From: Spirochaetales bacterium
GTDB lineage: Bacteria > Spirochaetota > Leptospiria > Leptospirales > Leptonemataceae
DNA length: 64,000 bases
Reading direction: 5' to 3'
Assembly: GCA_024233935.1 (NCBI GenBank)
Contig: JACKOY010000016.1
Coordinates: 1-64,000, forward strand
Shown here one piece after another: positions 41,318 to 50,200 of this stretch. The translations under genes were made by a program, and so were the position numbers. The first letter of the stretch is position 1. The number at the start of each line of letters is the position of its first letter. Under the pieces are notes generated by a model that saw nothing but the letters and a program-made list of their open reading frames with translations, was not told the origin of the DNA and did not search any database.

Positions 41318-42274
41318 ATGGACCAGCGCGCTTTCCTACATGAGATTCTGAGCACGATTCGTCGGTTCAACAACGCTCAGGGCAAAGACCCGATCCCCAC
41401 CACTGACATAATTTTTCGCCACGTCCAGGGCGATCTGGTGCAAACCAGGGCTCAGCTGGGCGGCTACATGAAGAAACTCGAAGAGGCCAACGCCATCTTC
41501 ATCATTCATATGGTCGAACCCGATCCGATCCTGCACATCGATGCAGTGAATGGTTACGTTCTCGCCGACTCCTCCATACTCGGTCGTGTGCGCGAATTCT
41601 ACTATCAGGAGCTGGAGCGCCTGTATGAACGGCAAATGTACCAGCGCAAGCATGCCTCCGGGATCATTCGCGAACTCTTTAAGGAAGTCAAGCGCCACAA
41701 CAACACCAGACTGGGCATGGTTCTGAATGGCGCCATCATGCTGCAGCAGTACGAGCAGGTGGTTTCCGGAAACCCGGCCGCCTACGGCGATGCCGAGCGC
41801 GACCGTCGCATCACGGCAATTCTGGAGGAGACCGCGCCGCTGGCCGCCGTGCCAGGCAGTGCGCCACTCGGAGACGATCCGGAATTCGACGTCGTGCCTC
41901 CTGGCAGCGAGGGTGCAGCTTCCCAGAACGTCGGCGGCCATTCGCAACGCGCCGTCGATTCCAGCGACTATCTGGACGTGGAAAAGATGGACCTCACCGG
42001 GAAGTGGGGAGAGGCCGTGGAAAAGTTTGGCGTTCAGTTCCTGCTCCGCGTGCACTTCCGTAAGTACGAATTTGATAAAGTAAAGTTGTTGGTAAATACG
42101 AAACGAGTCGCACGACGTGAAGACCTGATCTACGTTCGCGACACGATTCGCATGCTGGAGGGCCGCATACACCAGGACCCGCCACTCCGAAAGCATCTCA
42201 AGGTAATGTCCGATCTGCAGGCCGCGGTTCTCATCAAATTGAAGATGATAGAACTGGCCCGACAGGATGCCTGA
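41318..42274 (+). CDS. Unknown cytoplasmic protein (318 aa)
   Basis: I do not recognise this family. The N-terminal 90 residues look like a winged-helix-type fold (MDQRAFLHEILSTIRRFNN, then LGGYMKKLEEANAIFIIHM). A helical middle region runs from 90 to 150. A low-complexity Gly/Pro/Ala-rich linker lies at about 165-210. The C-terminal 110 residues contain RVHFRKYEFDKVKLLV and RHLK-type basic helices. There is no signal or membrane segment. It ends 89 bp upstream of tRNA-Arg. Its own promoter and G-rich ribosome-binding site support the start. Confidence 0.75.
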   Translation: MDQRAFLHEILSTIRRFNNAQGKDPIPTTDIIFRHVQGDLVQTRAQLGGYMKKLEEANAIFIIHMVEPDPILHIDAVNGYVLADSSILGRVREFYYQELERLYERQMYQRKHASGIIRELFKEVKRHNNTRLGMVLNGAIMLQQYEQVVSGNPAAYGDAERDRRITAILEETAPLAAVPGSAPLGDDPEFDVVPPGSEGAASQNVGGHSQRAVDSSDYLDVEKMDLTGKWGEAVEKFGVQFLLRVHFRKYEFDKVKLLVNTKRVARREDLIYVRDTIRMLEGRIHQDPPLRKHLKVMSDLQAAVLIKLKMIELARQDA

Positions 42275-42321
42275 CCCGTCCCGGCCCCCGCAACGGAATC
42301 GTACGGCCCCAAAAAACGGCT

Positions 42322-42352
42322 TTGACCATAGAACGTTCGCCCGGGCTATCGT
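42322..42352 (+). promoter_or_regulatory. Candidate promoter of tRNA-Arg
   Basis: TTGACC at 42322-42327 (five of six) is followed after 19 bp by TATCGT at 42347-42352 (four of six). Transcription would begin near 42359, about five bases before the mature tRNA. The spacer is longer than ideal. Confidence 0.45.
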
Positions 42353-42363
42353 ACTTAAGCCAC

Positions 42364-42435
42364 GCGCCTGTAGCTCAATGGATAGAGCGCAGGTCTCCGG
42401 AACCTGAAATCGGGGTTCGAATCCCTGCAGGCGCA
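42364..42435 (+). tRNA. tRNA-Arg (anticodon CCG)
   Basis: A full cloverleaf can be drawn. The acceptor stem is GCGCCTG with CAGGCGC, the D-arm GCTC/GAGC, and the anticodon stem CAGGT with ACCTG around loop CTCCGGA. The T-arm loop TTCGAAT is closed by CGGGG and CCCTG, with one G-T pair. The discriminator is A at 42435, and CCA is not encoded. Anticodon CCG reads CGG arginine codons. Confidence 0.96.
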
Positions 42436-42439
42436 GGCC

Positions 42440-43156
42440 TTATGCGTACGTTGCTCGTTCGCGCGCGGACAGGCTTACGCGCATGCCCGCGGCCAGGTCT
42501 CGCGCCGTAGTCTCACAAATGGCACCGTGACAGGGCAACAGGCGTTGAATCGGCTTTGCAAGGATCTTTCGGCAGCTGGCAACATGCTCGGCCCGGTTCC
42601 GAACAAAGAGCAGCCAAACACGACTCTGCCGGATCCCGCCACCGGTGCCAAACAACCAGAGCGCGAGCTTCTGCTGCAGGCCACGCCCCGAATCAAAGTT
42701 AAATAACAGGTCGGTGACCAGCAATGTCCCCGAATTCTTGTGAAAGAACGCTGTTTCCGAGATGCGGGGGGCGCCCCGGACCGGAAGGGCCTCAATTTCG
42801 TCCTCCCAGGAAGCGGCGCCCTGTCCTGCAAGCATCGCCGGGGGCAGATCGCTTCGCTTTTGCGCGAGAGTTTCGGGACCATACAGCGACGCAGTCGGCC
42901 AGCGCGAGAGCGTTTCGGAAACGTACAAATGATGAAACAGATTCGGGACGACTATGTGTTGCACGTCTCCCAGCTCATCCAGCTCCCGGGCGAGGGAGTC
43001 CGGAATTGGCACGGCGCTGTGAATCCACAGGGAATGGTCGCGCAGTTGAATCACCGTCATGCGCGTTGGGAAATTCAGACCTCCGCCCAGGACCTGGCCA
43101 TGCTCCGCCACCCAAATACGATCGGTTAGTGCTCTGAGCGACGTCGGCGCGTTCAA
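42440..43156 (-). CDS. DUF4336 protein (metallo-beta-lactamase-like fold)
   Basis: This is a protein of about 238 residues. DRIWVAEHGQVLGGGLNFPTRMTVIQL, then GDVQHIVVPNLFHHLYVSETLSRWP, then KNSGTLLVTDLLFNFD and LPCHGAICETT match DUF4336. These are beta-lactamase-fold proteins with a reduced metal site: one HH pair and a late CHG rather than HxHxDH. Function is unknown. The likely start is TTG at 43154-43156, in a TTGA overlap with the stop of the small membrane-protein gene; no ATG is available nearer than the poorly matching frame at 43309. It ends 4 bp after tRNA-Arg on the opposite strand. Confidence 0.75.
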   Translation of the reverse strand: MNAPTSLRALTDRIWVAEHGQVLGGGLNFPTRMTVIQLRDHSLWIHSAVPIPDSLARELDELGDVQHIVVPNLFHHLYVSETLSRWPTASLYGPETLAQKRSDLPPAMLAGQGAASWEDEIEALPVRGAPRISETAFFHKNSGTLLVTDLLFNFDSGRGLQQKLALWLFGTGGGIRQSRVWLLFVRNRAEHVASCRKILAKPIQRLLPCHGAICETTARDLAAGMRVSLSARERATYA

Positions 43157-43368
43157 GATCCGCGGGCCGCGCGCAAAAAGAACATGGCGACCGATACGAC
43201 GACCAGAGCGGCGCCGAGTACCATCATGAGTTTCGTCCGCTTCTGAAGCTTTTCCAGCGCTTCCGGCGTGCGCGCGAACCATTGCGGCCTGAAGCCAATC
43301 AGAAAGCAAAACACTCCGCCCGCAAAAGGAATCAGGCTATCGAGCAGATCAAAAATATTTACGGTCAT
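43153..43368 (-). CDS. Small membrane protein (71 aa)
   Basis: This short protein has two hydrophobic helices (residues 5-24, DLLDSLIPFAGGVFCFLIGF, and 46-64, MMVLGAALVVVSVAMFFL) separated by a basic loop. I know similar unnamed two-helix proteins in spirochaetes but no function. The ATG at 43366-43368 gives MTVNIFDLLD; the frame is open to 43488. The stop overlaps the TTG start of the DUF4336 gene, so the two are coupled. Confidence 0.7.
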   Translation of the reverse strand: MTVNIFDLLDSLIPFAGGVFCFLIGFRPQWFARTPEALEKLQKRTKLMMVLGAALVVVSVAMFFLRAARGS

Positions 43369-43426
43369 ACGACAGGAAGGAAAGCCCGGGACCGCGGTCA
43401 AGCCATCCCTGCGATAGACGGGATGT

Positions 43427-44470
43427 TTATCCAGCGGCGCCGGAATTGGCGACCATGGTCCGGTTACGTCCGGACTGCTTGGCCGCATACAGGGCCTGGT
43501 CGGCTGCCAGAAAAATATCGCGGAAGGCAGGACCGAATTCAGGGAAAGAAGCCACTCCGACGCTCAAAGTGACCTGCTGGGCGATCGGAAAGTTGTGCTT
43601 CGCGATGCGCGTGCGGATCTTTTCGGCCAACGCGAAGACATGCTCGCCTGCCAGGTCGGGAACCAGAATCAGAAACTCCTCACCACCCAGCCGACAGGCG
43701 GCGTCATCGGCGCGGGAAAATTCCTTTAATATGGCAGCCACGTCCGTCAGTACTTTGTCTCCATCGCCGTGCCCGAAAGTATCGTTGATCTTTTTGAAGT
43801 GATCGATATCGCAAACGACCAGGGTCAGCGGCTGTTCGAAGCGGCGGGCGCGGGTCAACTCGCGTTCCGCAACGCGATCCAGAAAACGGCGATTGTAGAG
43901 TCCTGTAAGCGGATCAACGACCGCGTGCCGGATCATTTCCGCAAAGCCACCGATCTCCATAACCTTCGGACTCTGAATCAGGCCGCCCTCGTTTGCCATG
44001 AAGTCGAGCATGGCCGCCACCACGCTGAAAGGGCGGCCGATGGCGTCGCTGATCTTGCGGGCATGGGCCTGGGAGCGGTCCCAAAGCCCGGCGGCTTCTT
44101 CAGGCGAACACGTTACGTTCATCAGCACACGCAGGGCATCGACACAGAATTCGGCGCCGGCGGTCTCGCGCAAGCGCTCCAGTCGAGCCCAGCGCTCCCC
44201 TTCGGACTGGGCCTCGGAACTCAGAATAGCCAGGATTTCCGTCTGCAGGGGACTCTCGACATTCACGAGCCGCTCAATGTCGGTGCGCAGAACCTTCAGC
44301 TCGGAGTTGGACATGTCCAGCACGCGCTCCTGGGCCTGAATGGTCTGATGCGCTTCCCGGAGCTCCTGGTGGCTCATATCAAAAACGGTCTCCCACATGG
44401 AGACCTGGCCCTGGAGGCGTTCCACCTCTGCCCGCAGTGCGGTTAGTTCTTCTTTCTGGGGTTTTTCCAC
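43427..44470 (-). CDS. Diguanylate cyclase (GGDEF domain)
   Basis: This is a soluble protein of about 347 residues. An N-terminal coiled coil (about 5-75) is followed by a helical region of unknown type to 175 and a GGDEF domain. DPLTGLYNRRFL opens the domain, CDIDHFKKINDTFGHGDGD holds metal and guanine residues, and RLGGEEF is the active A-site. The inhibitory I-site RxxD (RADD) sits exactly five residues before GGEEF, so product inhibition is expected. It should make cyclic di-GMP from GTP. GTG at 44470 is preferred as start because GGAG lies five bases upstream; the frame is open to 44527. Confidence 0.92.
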   Translation of the reverse strand: MEKPQKEELTALRAEVERLQGQVSMWETVFDMSHQELREAHQTIQAQERVLDMSNSELKVLRTDIERLVNVESPLQTEILAILSSEAQSEGERWARLERLRETAGAEFCVDALRVLMNVTCSPEEAAGLWDRSQAHARKISDAIGRPFSVVAAMLDFMANEGGLIQSPKVMEIGGFAEMIRHAVVDPLTGLYNRRFLDRVAERELTRARRFEQPLTLVVCDIDHFKKINDTFGHGDGDKVLTDVAAILKEFSRADDAACRLGGEEFLILVPDLAGEHVFALAEKIRTRIAKHNFPIAQQVTLSVGVASFPEFGPAFRDIFLAADQALYAAKQSGRNRTMVANSGAAG

Positions 44471-44573
44471 GGATACTCCGGTCACTGTAGCGAGCCGCCG
44501 GGCGGACCGGAGCCCCTTGTGACACAAAACTGGTGATATTGCAAGTACAACCCGAATTTTTTCCGATGGGGCT

Positions 44574-45080
44574 TCAGGGCGTCCGTCGTTTTCCTTCCAG
44601 CATGTCCTGAAAGCGTTGCAGATTCTCCAGGTCGCGCTCCTGGATGGTGGACTTCGAAAGACGCACCAGAATGCTCCACAGAAAGCCTTTGCCCTGGGCC
44701 TCTACCTGACTGATCATCCGCGTGCGTCCGTGTTCCAGTCGCACAAAGACCACCTGTGTCGTGGAGATCATGGACTCGTGGTTCATTTCAAAGGCAAAAC
44801 GTTGCTGCGGTTCCACTGCAATGACCCGCTCCTGCAGTTCCAGAGTTTCGCCGCTATCGGTCTCAAAGAAAAGAACGGAAGTGCTACCGGCAGTGCCCGG
44901 CTCTCCTGCGAGTCGACGCATGCCTTTGTAACCCAACAACCATTCGGGGAGCCGTGACTCATCCATGAATGCCCCATACACCTGGTCCACGGGACGCTCT
45001 ATGACCACCTCATTCTGGAACTGCACGAGACAGCCGGCGCCCGGCACCACCAATACAAGCAAGATACACAAGGATCGCAT
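44574..45080 (-). CDS. SRPBCC-fold lipoprotein
   Basis: This 168-residue protein has a signal peptide ending in the lipobox GAGC (Cys17), then a START/SRPBCC-type fold: VVIERPVDQVYGAFMDESRLPEWLLGYKG is the typical N-terminal strand-helix, and the final helix is residues 145-165. Cytoplasmic relatives bind hydrophobic ligands. A lipoprotein version would act in the periplasm or at the outer membrane. The ATG at 45078-45080 is chosen over a longer frame to 45185 because it gives a proper signal peptide. It is divergent from the secreted unknown protein, with 96 bp between starts. Confidence 0.8.
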   Translation of the reverse strand: MRSLCILLVLVVPGAGCLVQFQNEVVIERPVDQVYGAFMDESRLPEWLLGYKGMRRLAGEPGTAGSTSVLFFETDSGETLELQERVIAVEPQQRFAFEMNHESMISTTQVVFVRLEHGRTRMISQVEAQGKGFLWSILVRLSKSTIQERDLENLQRFQDMLEGKRRTP

Positions 45081-45176
45081 GAAGGAAAGATTGCCGGCCC
45101 CGGGCTGGCCGGGCCAGTACTTTGTTTGTTTCCTAACTCTTGACACAAGATTGCGAGGGACCGAGGATTGCGGCCG

Positions 45177-46247
45177 GTGAAGCATAGAACACCCACTTCA
45201 GCTCGGGGCCTTTTTCGAATTCTGAGCCTTACGGCGATCACGCTTATACCCGTGCTTTCCGGTCGGCTCGGCGCAAACATCTATCAGCCGGAAGATGTTG
45301 ACCTCTGGACAAAGCTGATCATTGAGGAGGCCTTCGTTTCGCGCGAGACAGCGCAGCGTTTTCGCGAGCCATTTGGCGCGCCGGAATTCGGGTGGCATGT
45401 GCGCGTGCGCGGCCGTCTGGTTGCCACCGCCGATCTTTACGGAACGCTTTACATCCCCGCGCCGCGCGACGCAGCTTTTTCGCTAACTCTGGTGGAACGC
45501 GACGTGTTTGCCGACGACGTCGTCATGAGTCTAAACATTGAGCCTCAAGATTCCGATCTGGTCTTCGGGCCGGACCGCGCCCGCATATCGCGCGAAGATG
45601 TGGAACCCGACCGCGATTCGGGGGCCGACGCCCGCGCTCCTGGAATAACGCTCTCTCACAACCCGACAACGGGCACTGTGGACTTCGGCCGGGGAGATTT
45701 CACCGACTACTACCGGTTGCCGGACCGTCCCTCGGTTGTGCTGGTGATCAAGGATTCCATGTCGGGTAGTGTCGATCTGCGGCCAGAAGATGGCAACGTG
45801 CACCCCCACGACACCCGGCTTTTGAAGCGATCGATCATCCTGGAGGCTCTCGCCGGCAGCCGCAGCCTCCGCATTCGCTCCCGCATCGGGCCGGGAACCA
45901 TTCGCTACACGATTATCCACGCCTCCGGTCCCGATCATCGAGCCGCGCTTTTGGCCGGTACTTTGCGCGCTATCCCGAACGAATCGAGTCTTGATGACTA
46001 TTTTGCTTTTGAAGATCTGGTCGGCGCCTGGAATAGCTACGATGATCAGGAACTTGCCCGGGGGTGTCGACGTGTGGATTTTGAGAACACGGTTGAGCGT
46101 GTGCGCATATTCTGCGCGATGGGTTTGTACGATGCCGGCAACGAACAGGATCGCGCCCATATCGATCAGCGTTACGACCACGAATCGGAGCTGTACCGAC
46201 GCTTGCTACGTCGTCGGCACACACGCTATCAAAATCAGACGCAGTAG
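45177..46247 (+). CDS. Secreted protein of unknown function (356 aa)
   Basis: This protein of about 356 residues has an N-terminal signal peptide (about residues 12-33, ILSLTAITLIPVLSGRLGA). The rest is rich in beta-strand-like segments with no motif I know; NPTTGTVDFGRGDFTDYYRLP and RSIILEALAGSRSLRIRS are notable. The C-terminal 30 residues are very basic (RRLLRRRHTR). The start is either GTG at 45177 or TTG at 45168; GAGGA at 45163-45167 fits the GTG better. It is convergent with ttcA. Confidence 0.7.
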   Translation: MKHRTPTSARGLFRILSLTAITLIPVLSGRLGANIYQPEDVDLWTKLIIEEAFVSRETAQRFREPFGAPEFGWHVRVRGRLVATADLYGTLYIPAPRDAAFSLTLVERDVFADDVVMSLNIEPQDSDLVFGPDRARISREDVEPDRDSGADARAPGITLSHNPTTGTVDFGRGDFTDYYRLPDRPSVVLVIKDSMSGSVDLRPEDGNVHPHDTRLLKRSIILEALAGSRSLRIRSRIGPGTIRYTIIHASGPDHRAALLAGTLRAIPNESSLDDYFAFEDLVGAWNSYDDQELARGCRRVDFENTVERVRIFCAMGLYDAGNEQDRAHIDQRYDHESELYRRLLRRRHTRYQNQTQ

Positions 46248-46287
46248 AAGCCGACTTCCGGTTGCCGTAACAGCGATCCTGGAGACT

Positions 46288-47121
46288 TCAAACGAGATCC
46301 TGTTCAGCTCCCGGGCCACGCCGCGGCACATTCTGAGACCAGAGCGATCGATCGAGCAACTCATTGCGATGCACATTGCCCAGGGCAGCGAACAGTGAAT
46401 TGCGAATTTCCGGATCGTTTTTCTCGAGGGTATTCAGCAGCTCTCGGACCTTCGCGCGCCGGAGCCCCGCCTGGGATCCGCAGAGGTTGCACGGGATGAT
46501 GGGCCAGCCAGCCATACGGGCGTACTCTGCAAGCCACGACTCGGGCACCGAGCAAAGCGGCCGAATCACGCTCAGCCCGCCTTCCGCGACCTCGTAGATG
46601 GGTGGCATGGTGCCAAGCTTGCCGGAGTACAGGGCGTTTAAAAGAAAGGTGTGCACCAGGTCTTCCCGGTGATGGCCGAGCGCAAGCTTGTTGCAGTCCA
46701 GACGGCGCGCCACCGAAGTCAGGATGCCGCGACGCAGACGGCTACACAAAGAACAGTAGGCTTTGCCCTCGGGCGTTTTTTCGAGAACAATCGAATAGGT
46801 GTCCTGCGTCTCAATGTGAAACTGGACGCCCCATTCGCGAAACAGGGTCGGAAGCGTCCGGGCCGGAAAACCCGGCTGGCCCTGGTCGACGTTGACGGCG
46901 ATCAAATCAAAACGAACCGGCGCGCGACGCTTCAGTTCCGATAGAAAATGCAGAAGACACAGGCTATCCTTACCACCGCTGACAGCCACCAGTATGCGAT
47001 CGTCGTTCTGGATCTGGTCAAACGCCGCTATCGCCCGGCCCATCTCGCGGCGAATCTTTTGGCCCAGCTCGCGCCCCTGACGGGGCATACTGGCGCCTGT
47101 CTCCGTAAGAGAGCCGGTCAT
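46288..47121 (-). CDS. ttcA: tRNA 2-thiocytidine biosynthesis protein TtcA
   Basis: This 277-residue protein thiolates cytidine-32 of some tRNAs in an ATP-dependent way. The PP-loop SGGKDS is at residues 48-53. The first CxxC is C123-SL-C126 in AYCSLC, and a second cysteine pair is C211 and C214 in PCNLCGS; three of these ligate the [4Fe-4S] cluster. LALGHHREDLVHTFLLN is the conserved helix. I start it at ATG 47121; the frame stays open into the upstream gene region. It is divergent from the DUF5329-like gene. Confidence 0.93.
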   Translation of the reverse strand: MTGSLTETGASMPRQGRELGQKIRREMGRAIAAFDQIQNDDRILVAVSGGKDSLCLLHFLSELKRRAPVRFDLIAVNVDQGQPGFPARTLPTLFREWGVQFHIETQDTYSIVLEKTPEGKAYCSLCSRLRRGILTSVARRLDCNKLALGHHREDLVHTFLLNALYSGKLGTMPPIYEVAEGGLSVIRPLCSVPESWLAEYARMAGWPIIPCNLCGSQAGLRRAKVRELLNTLEKNDPEIRNSLFAALGNVHRNELLDRSLWSQNVPRRGPGAEQDLV

Positions 47122-47176
47122 TCTGCCAGCCGGTCCCAAATGCGCCGCCCGGTTATCTGTTTTTGGGACGGGCTGT

Positions 47177-47206
47177 TGACACTGCCCCCTCTGAACCTGT
47201 ATTCTA
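47177..47206 (+). promoter_or_regulatory. Sigma70-like promoter of the DUF5329-like gene
   Basis: A perfect -35 box TTGACA at 47177-47182 is followed after 18 bp by TATTCT at 47201-47206 (four of six). Transcription would start near 47213, giving a leader of about 15 bases before the ATG at 47228. Confidence 0.65.
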
Positions 47207-47227
47207 CTCCAGGCAACGCGAGAAACA

Positions 47228-47626
47228 ATGAGAACTCTGAATAAACGAAAGATCGTCGTGCTTTTTGTCGCATCATTGATGGCCCTGTTCGTGAGCCACC
47301 CGACCCTGGCCTCCAACCTCACGGAGGAGCAAAAAATTGAGCGCCTCCTACAGATCGTGGCTGAGTCCGATCTGGTCTTCATACGGGGCGGAAACGAGTA
47401 CGGTCCAACGGAGGCAAGCGAGCACCTGCGCATGAAATACAACCAGGTTCGTTCGCGCATCGACACGGCCGAGGAATTCATTGAACACATCGCCAGCCGC
47501 TCGTACCTGCTGGGCACGCCGTACTACGTGCGCTTTTCCGACGGTCGTACGGTCGAATCCGGCTCGTGGCTCAGCCAGCGCCTGAGGGAGATTGAAGCCG
47601 ACGCCTGCTGCGAAGTTCCGCGCTGA
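47228..47626 (+). CDS. DUF5329-like secreted protein
   Basis: This 132-residue protein has a signal peptide (residues 1-29, cleavage after TLAS). The mature part starts NLTEEQKIERLLQIVAESDLVFIRGGNEYGPTEASEHLRMK in two strands and a helix, and ends TPYYVRFSDGRTVESGSWL. This matches DUF5329, a small family of periplasmic proteins of unknown function. A strong promoter precedes it. It is convergent with the CheX-like gene, with six bases between the stops. Confidence 0.8.
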   Translation: MRTLNKRKIVVLFVASLMALFVSHPTLASNLTEEQKIERLLQIVAESDLVFIRGGNEYGPTEASEHLRMKYNQVRSRIDTAEEFIEHIASRSYLLGTPYYVRFSDGRTVESGSWLSQRLREIEADACCEVPR

Positions 47627-47632
47627 GCGCAA

Positions 47633-48241
47633 TCAATCGTAGTTTTCGTCGATCTGAAATTCTGGATCTTCTTCGATTTCGGAGTCCGATCGTTCTGAAA
47701 TCGCCCCTTCTTCTTCCGGGGATTGCGCATCCCCGGACTCACGATACTTGCGCATGGTCAGCACAATGTAGATTCGCCCGAGGTACTTGCGCTCGCGTCG
47801 GTCTCTCAGAAAGAAGATCAGGATGTACTGTCTATAGACACCGGGATCAATGGGAATGAGACGGTGGCTAACGTCCTCCGGTGGCAAAAGCGATGTTTGG
47901 TAGCCCCCTTCAATCAATTCATCCACGATGGTTGAGGTCATCTGATTGGCGAACTCCAGAATCACAGAAGTCGCCATGCCTTTCAGAGTAGGATCGATCT
48001 GATAGCGCTCGGCAATGCGCGGCAACAGTTTCAGTTTCGTATAACCGTCCATGCCGAAGTAGAGCGTGCCGTTGATCTCGCCTTCAAAACCAATCTTCAC
48101 ACAGGTCTCGTAACAAAGGCCTTCGTTGCGCGAAGGGCCGAAGGCCTCTTTGTCCGCACTCAGATAAAGATTCTCCTTGAAGAACTCCGAGCAGACCCGC
48201 GTCAGCGTGAGAATGATTTTCTCGTCAATTAACGGATCCAT
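47633..48241 (-). CDS. CheX-like protein
   Basis: This 202-residue protein has an alpha/beta fold in residues 1-150, with EINGTLYFGMDGYTKLKL and the helix SVILEFANQMTSTIVDEL. The E-x-x-N motif (Glu96, Asn99) is the active pair of the CheX/CheC phosphatase family, which dephosphorylates CheY. The C-terminal 40 residues are acidic and low in complexity. It is last in a run of genes starting at 52164, five bases after the degenerate GGDEF sensor, so it may act on that sensor's output rather than on flagellar CheY. Confidence 0.8.
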   Translation of the reverse strand: MDPLIDEKIILTLTRVCSEFFKENLYLSADKEAFGPSRNEGLCYETCVKIGFEGEINGTLYFGMDGYTKLKLLPRIAERYQIDPTLKGMATSVILEFANQMTSTIVDELIEGGYQTSLLPPEDVSHRLIPIDPGVYRQYILIFFLRDRRERKYLGRIYIVLTMRKYRESGDAQSPEEEGAISERSDSEIEEDPEFQIDENYD

Positions 48242-48246
48242 CGAAC

Positions 48247-50178
48247 TCAGGCCTCGTCGGTGCGAAATGTGGCCGGCTCCGCCGTGGGTCGATAGCGCAC
48301 GTACAGGTTCATGCCGGTTTCGTTGGCTTCTTCGAGAGCCCGGGCTGCGCGGCGAAACCAATCGTGAGCCGAACGCACTTCCGCTTCGAGTATCGCGATG
48401 CCGACGGTGATATCGACCGGCGCTTCGTTGCGCAGATAGCCAAGGTACTCGCCCATGAGCCGGTCCAATTCCTCTTCGGCGATCTCGGGCCCCAGGACCG
48501 CGCAAACATCTTCGGCGATGCGAAACAGGCGCTGGGGATAACCAAAAAAGGCCCGCAGTCCCATACCGTAGGTAAGCATGCTTTCGGGGTTGCTGCGGCC
48601 GTGAAACTGCACCAGGCACAGAGACCGGGCGTAACGCACCTCACGCTTCAGCGCAAACTCATAGCGCAGCGCCTGCTCGAAAGCCAGGCCATTGCCCAGG
48701 GTGCTGGCCGGGTCCACCGTAGCCTGTTCATGGATGCGCGCCTGATAAAGCGATTCGCCGTATTTGCGTATTTCAAACCAGGCATCAGAAAGCTGCTCGG
48801 GCCGGTAGAGCGGTCGTTCCGAACGAATGCGAATGGCGCCCAGCAGGCCCGCCCGGGAGGGAAGCGGGAAAAAGATTTCGTGTCCCTGCTCCATGACGAC
48901 GTAATGGTTGTCTTCAAGCCGCTTGAGCACCGCCGACGATAGCGGTTCCTCATCCAAAGCCTCGCCGGAAACGAACAGGTTGCCGCTCTTACGCATCGTG
49001 GGTCGAAAGCGGCCACGACGATTCTTCAGAAAGAGCGTTACGTCGACCGGACCGAGCCGGTCCAGCAGAGTCTCCAGAAAGCTCCGGCAGAACGACTCCA
49101 GATCGGCCACCGCGCCGGGCAGCTCGGGGCTCTCGGCATAGCGATAATAACGAAAGTCGAAGGGAGAACCGGTCGCGCTATCGTGCGAATCGCCGTGTTC
49201 GCCGCGCGCAAAGTGGCGGGCTGGAAAGTGAATGTGCTCCGGCAACAAGCGCCGGCGCACGGGGCTTACGACCGACTGAAAGCCAGGCAGATTCCAGCGT
49301 TCCTGCTCGAACTCGTAGGCCTGTCGGATGGAACTCTGTTCCGTTTCGGGCGCCTTTGCCGCGACCGCTTCCGAACCCCGATGGGTCAGGGGCCGGGCCG
49401 GCGCTCCGGAAACGACCGGTCCGGCAGGTTTCGAGGACGGCGCTCTGTTCTCTTTCAGCGGTCGCTGCGGATCCGGCCAGCGCTCCGGGCCCGCGCTGGA
49501 AACCTGGCGCACACTCGATATGGAAAAAAATACCAGGGCCAACCCGAGCAAAATCAGAGCGCCGGCCACGTACGGAATGACTTCCCGCTCAAAGCGCACC
49601 CGAAAGAAACGCGAACAATCCTGAGGCAGGCCAAAGAGATTGGCCAGCCGGCGATGACCAATATAGATCTTCTCGTAGGCATAGGCCACGTCCAGATCCT
49701 CAAGCTGATCCTCGTCGTGCACGATGCGCACGCTTATATGAAGAAAGTAGTGCTCTCCGATGCGGACCGGCTCCGAAGGCACCATGATCGGGTGTTCGGC
49801 GATGGCGGTGAGCAGTTGGTCGCGTTCACGCTCCGAAACGCGGGCCGGATCGTAAGAACGATGGATATCTATACCGCGCTGGTCGCGAACCCAGAGCAAC
49901 GACAGCCCGAACTGTTCGCGAATGCGGGAGCCGATCGCGTAGAGTTCGCCGGTCTTCTGGTGATATTCAGAAAATCCGCCGCGCACGGCGTGGGCAACGT
50001 CCTCCACGGGTGGGTGACGATCCGACTGAGGGTTGAAAGGAAGGTACTCCCCGAGACCGTACAATCCCATGAGTCCCGAAAGCGAAAGACCGCCCCCGAA
50101 AATGCCGGTAAAGACAAGCGTTGCAATACGAACAGACCAGGTCACATACAGAGTAACGGTCGGAAAACCTGAGAGCAA
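48247..50178 (-). CDS. Membrane sensor with degenerate GGDEF-like domain
   Basis: This protein of about 643 residues has one helix near residues 10-42, a periplasmic sensing region to about 200 and a second helix (202-222). A long Pro/Arg-rich linker follows, then a GAF-like segment around 360-470 and a C-terminal domain (480-630) with GGDEF topology: NGLAFEQALRYEFALKREVRYARSLCLVQFHG and the late DITVGIAILEAEVRSAHDWFRRAARALEEA. The active GGDEF sequence is replaced by RIAEDVCAVLG, so it should not make cyclic di-GMP. The start is likely TTG at 50178, but a later GTG near 50145 is possible. Confidence 0.78.
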   Translation of the reverse strand: MLSGFPTVTLYVTWSVRIATLVFTGIFGGGLSLSGLMGLYGLGEYLPFNPQSDRHPPVEDVAHAVRGGFSEYHQKTGELYAIGSRIREQFGLSLLWVRDQRGIDIHRSYDPARVSERERDQLLTAIAEHPIMVPSEPVRIGEHYFLHISVRIVHDEDQLEDLDVAYAYEKIYIGHRRLANLFGLPQDCSRFFRVRFEREVIPYVAGALILLGLALVFFSISSVRQVSSAGPERWPDPQRPLKENRAPSSKPAGPVVSGAPARPLTHRGSEAVAAKAPETEQSSIRQAYEFEQERWNLPGFQSVVSPVRRRLLPEHIHFPARHFARGEHGDSHDSATGSPFDFRYYRYAESPELPGAVADLESFCRSFLETLLDRLGPVDVTLFLKNRRGRFRPTMRKSGNLFVSGEALDEEPLSSAVLKRLEDNHYVVMEQGHEIFFPLPSRAGLLGAIRIRSERPLYRPEQLSDAWFEIRKYGESLYQARIHEQATVDPASTLGNGLAFEQALRYEFALKREVRYARSLCLVQFHGRSNPESMLTYGMGLRAFFGYPQRLFRIAEDVCAVLGPEIAEEELDRLMGEYLGYLRNEAPVDITVGIAILEAEVRSAHDWFRRAARALEEANETGMNLYVRYRPTAEPATFRTDEA

Positions 50179-50200
50179 AAGCCCCTTTTGGGGACGGCGT

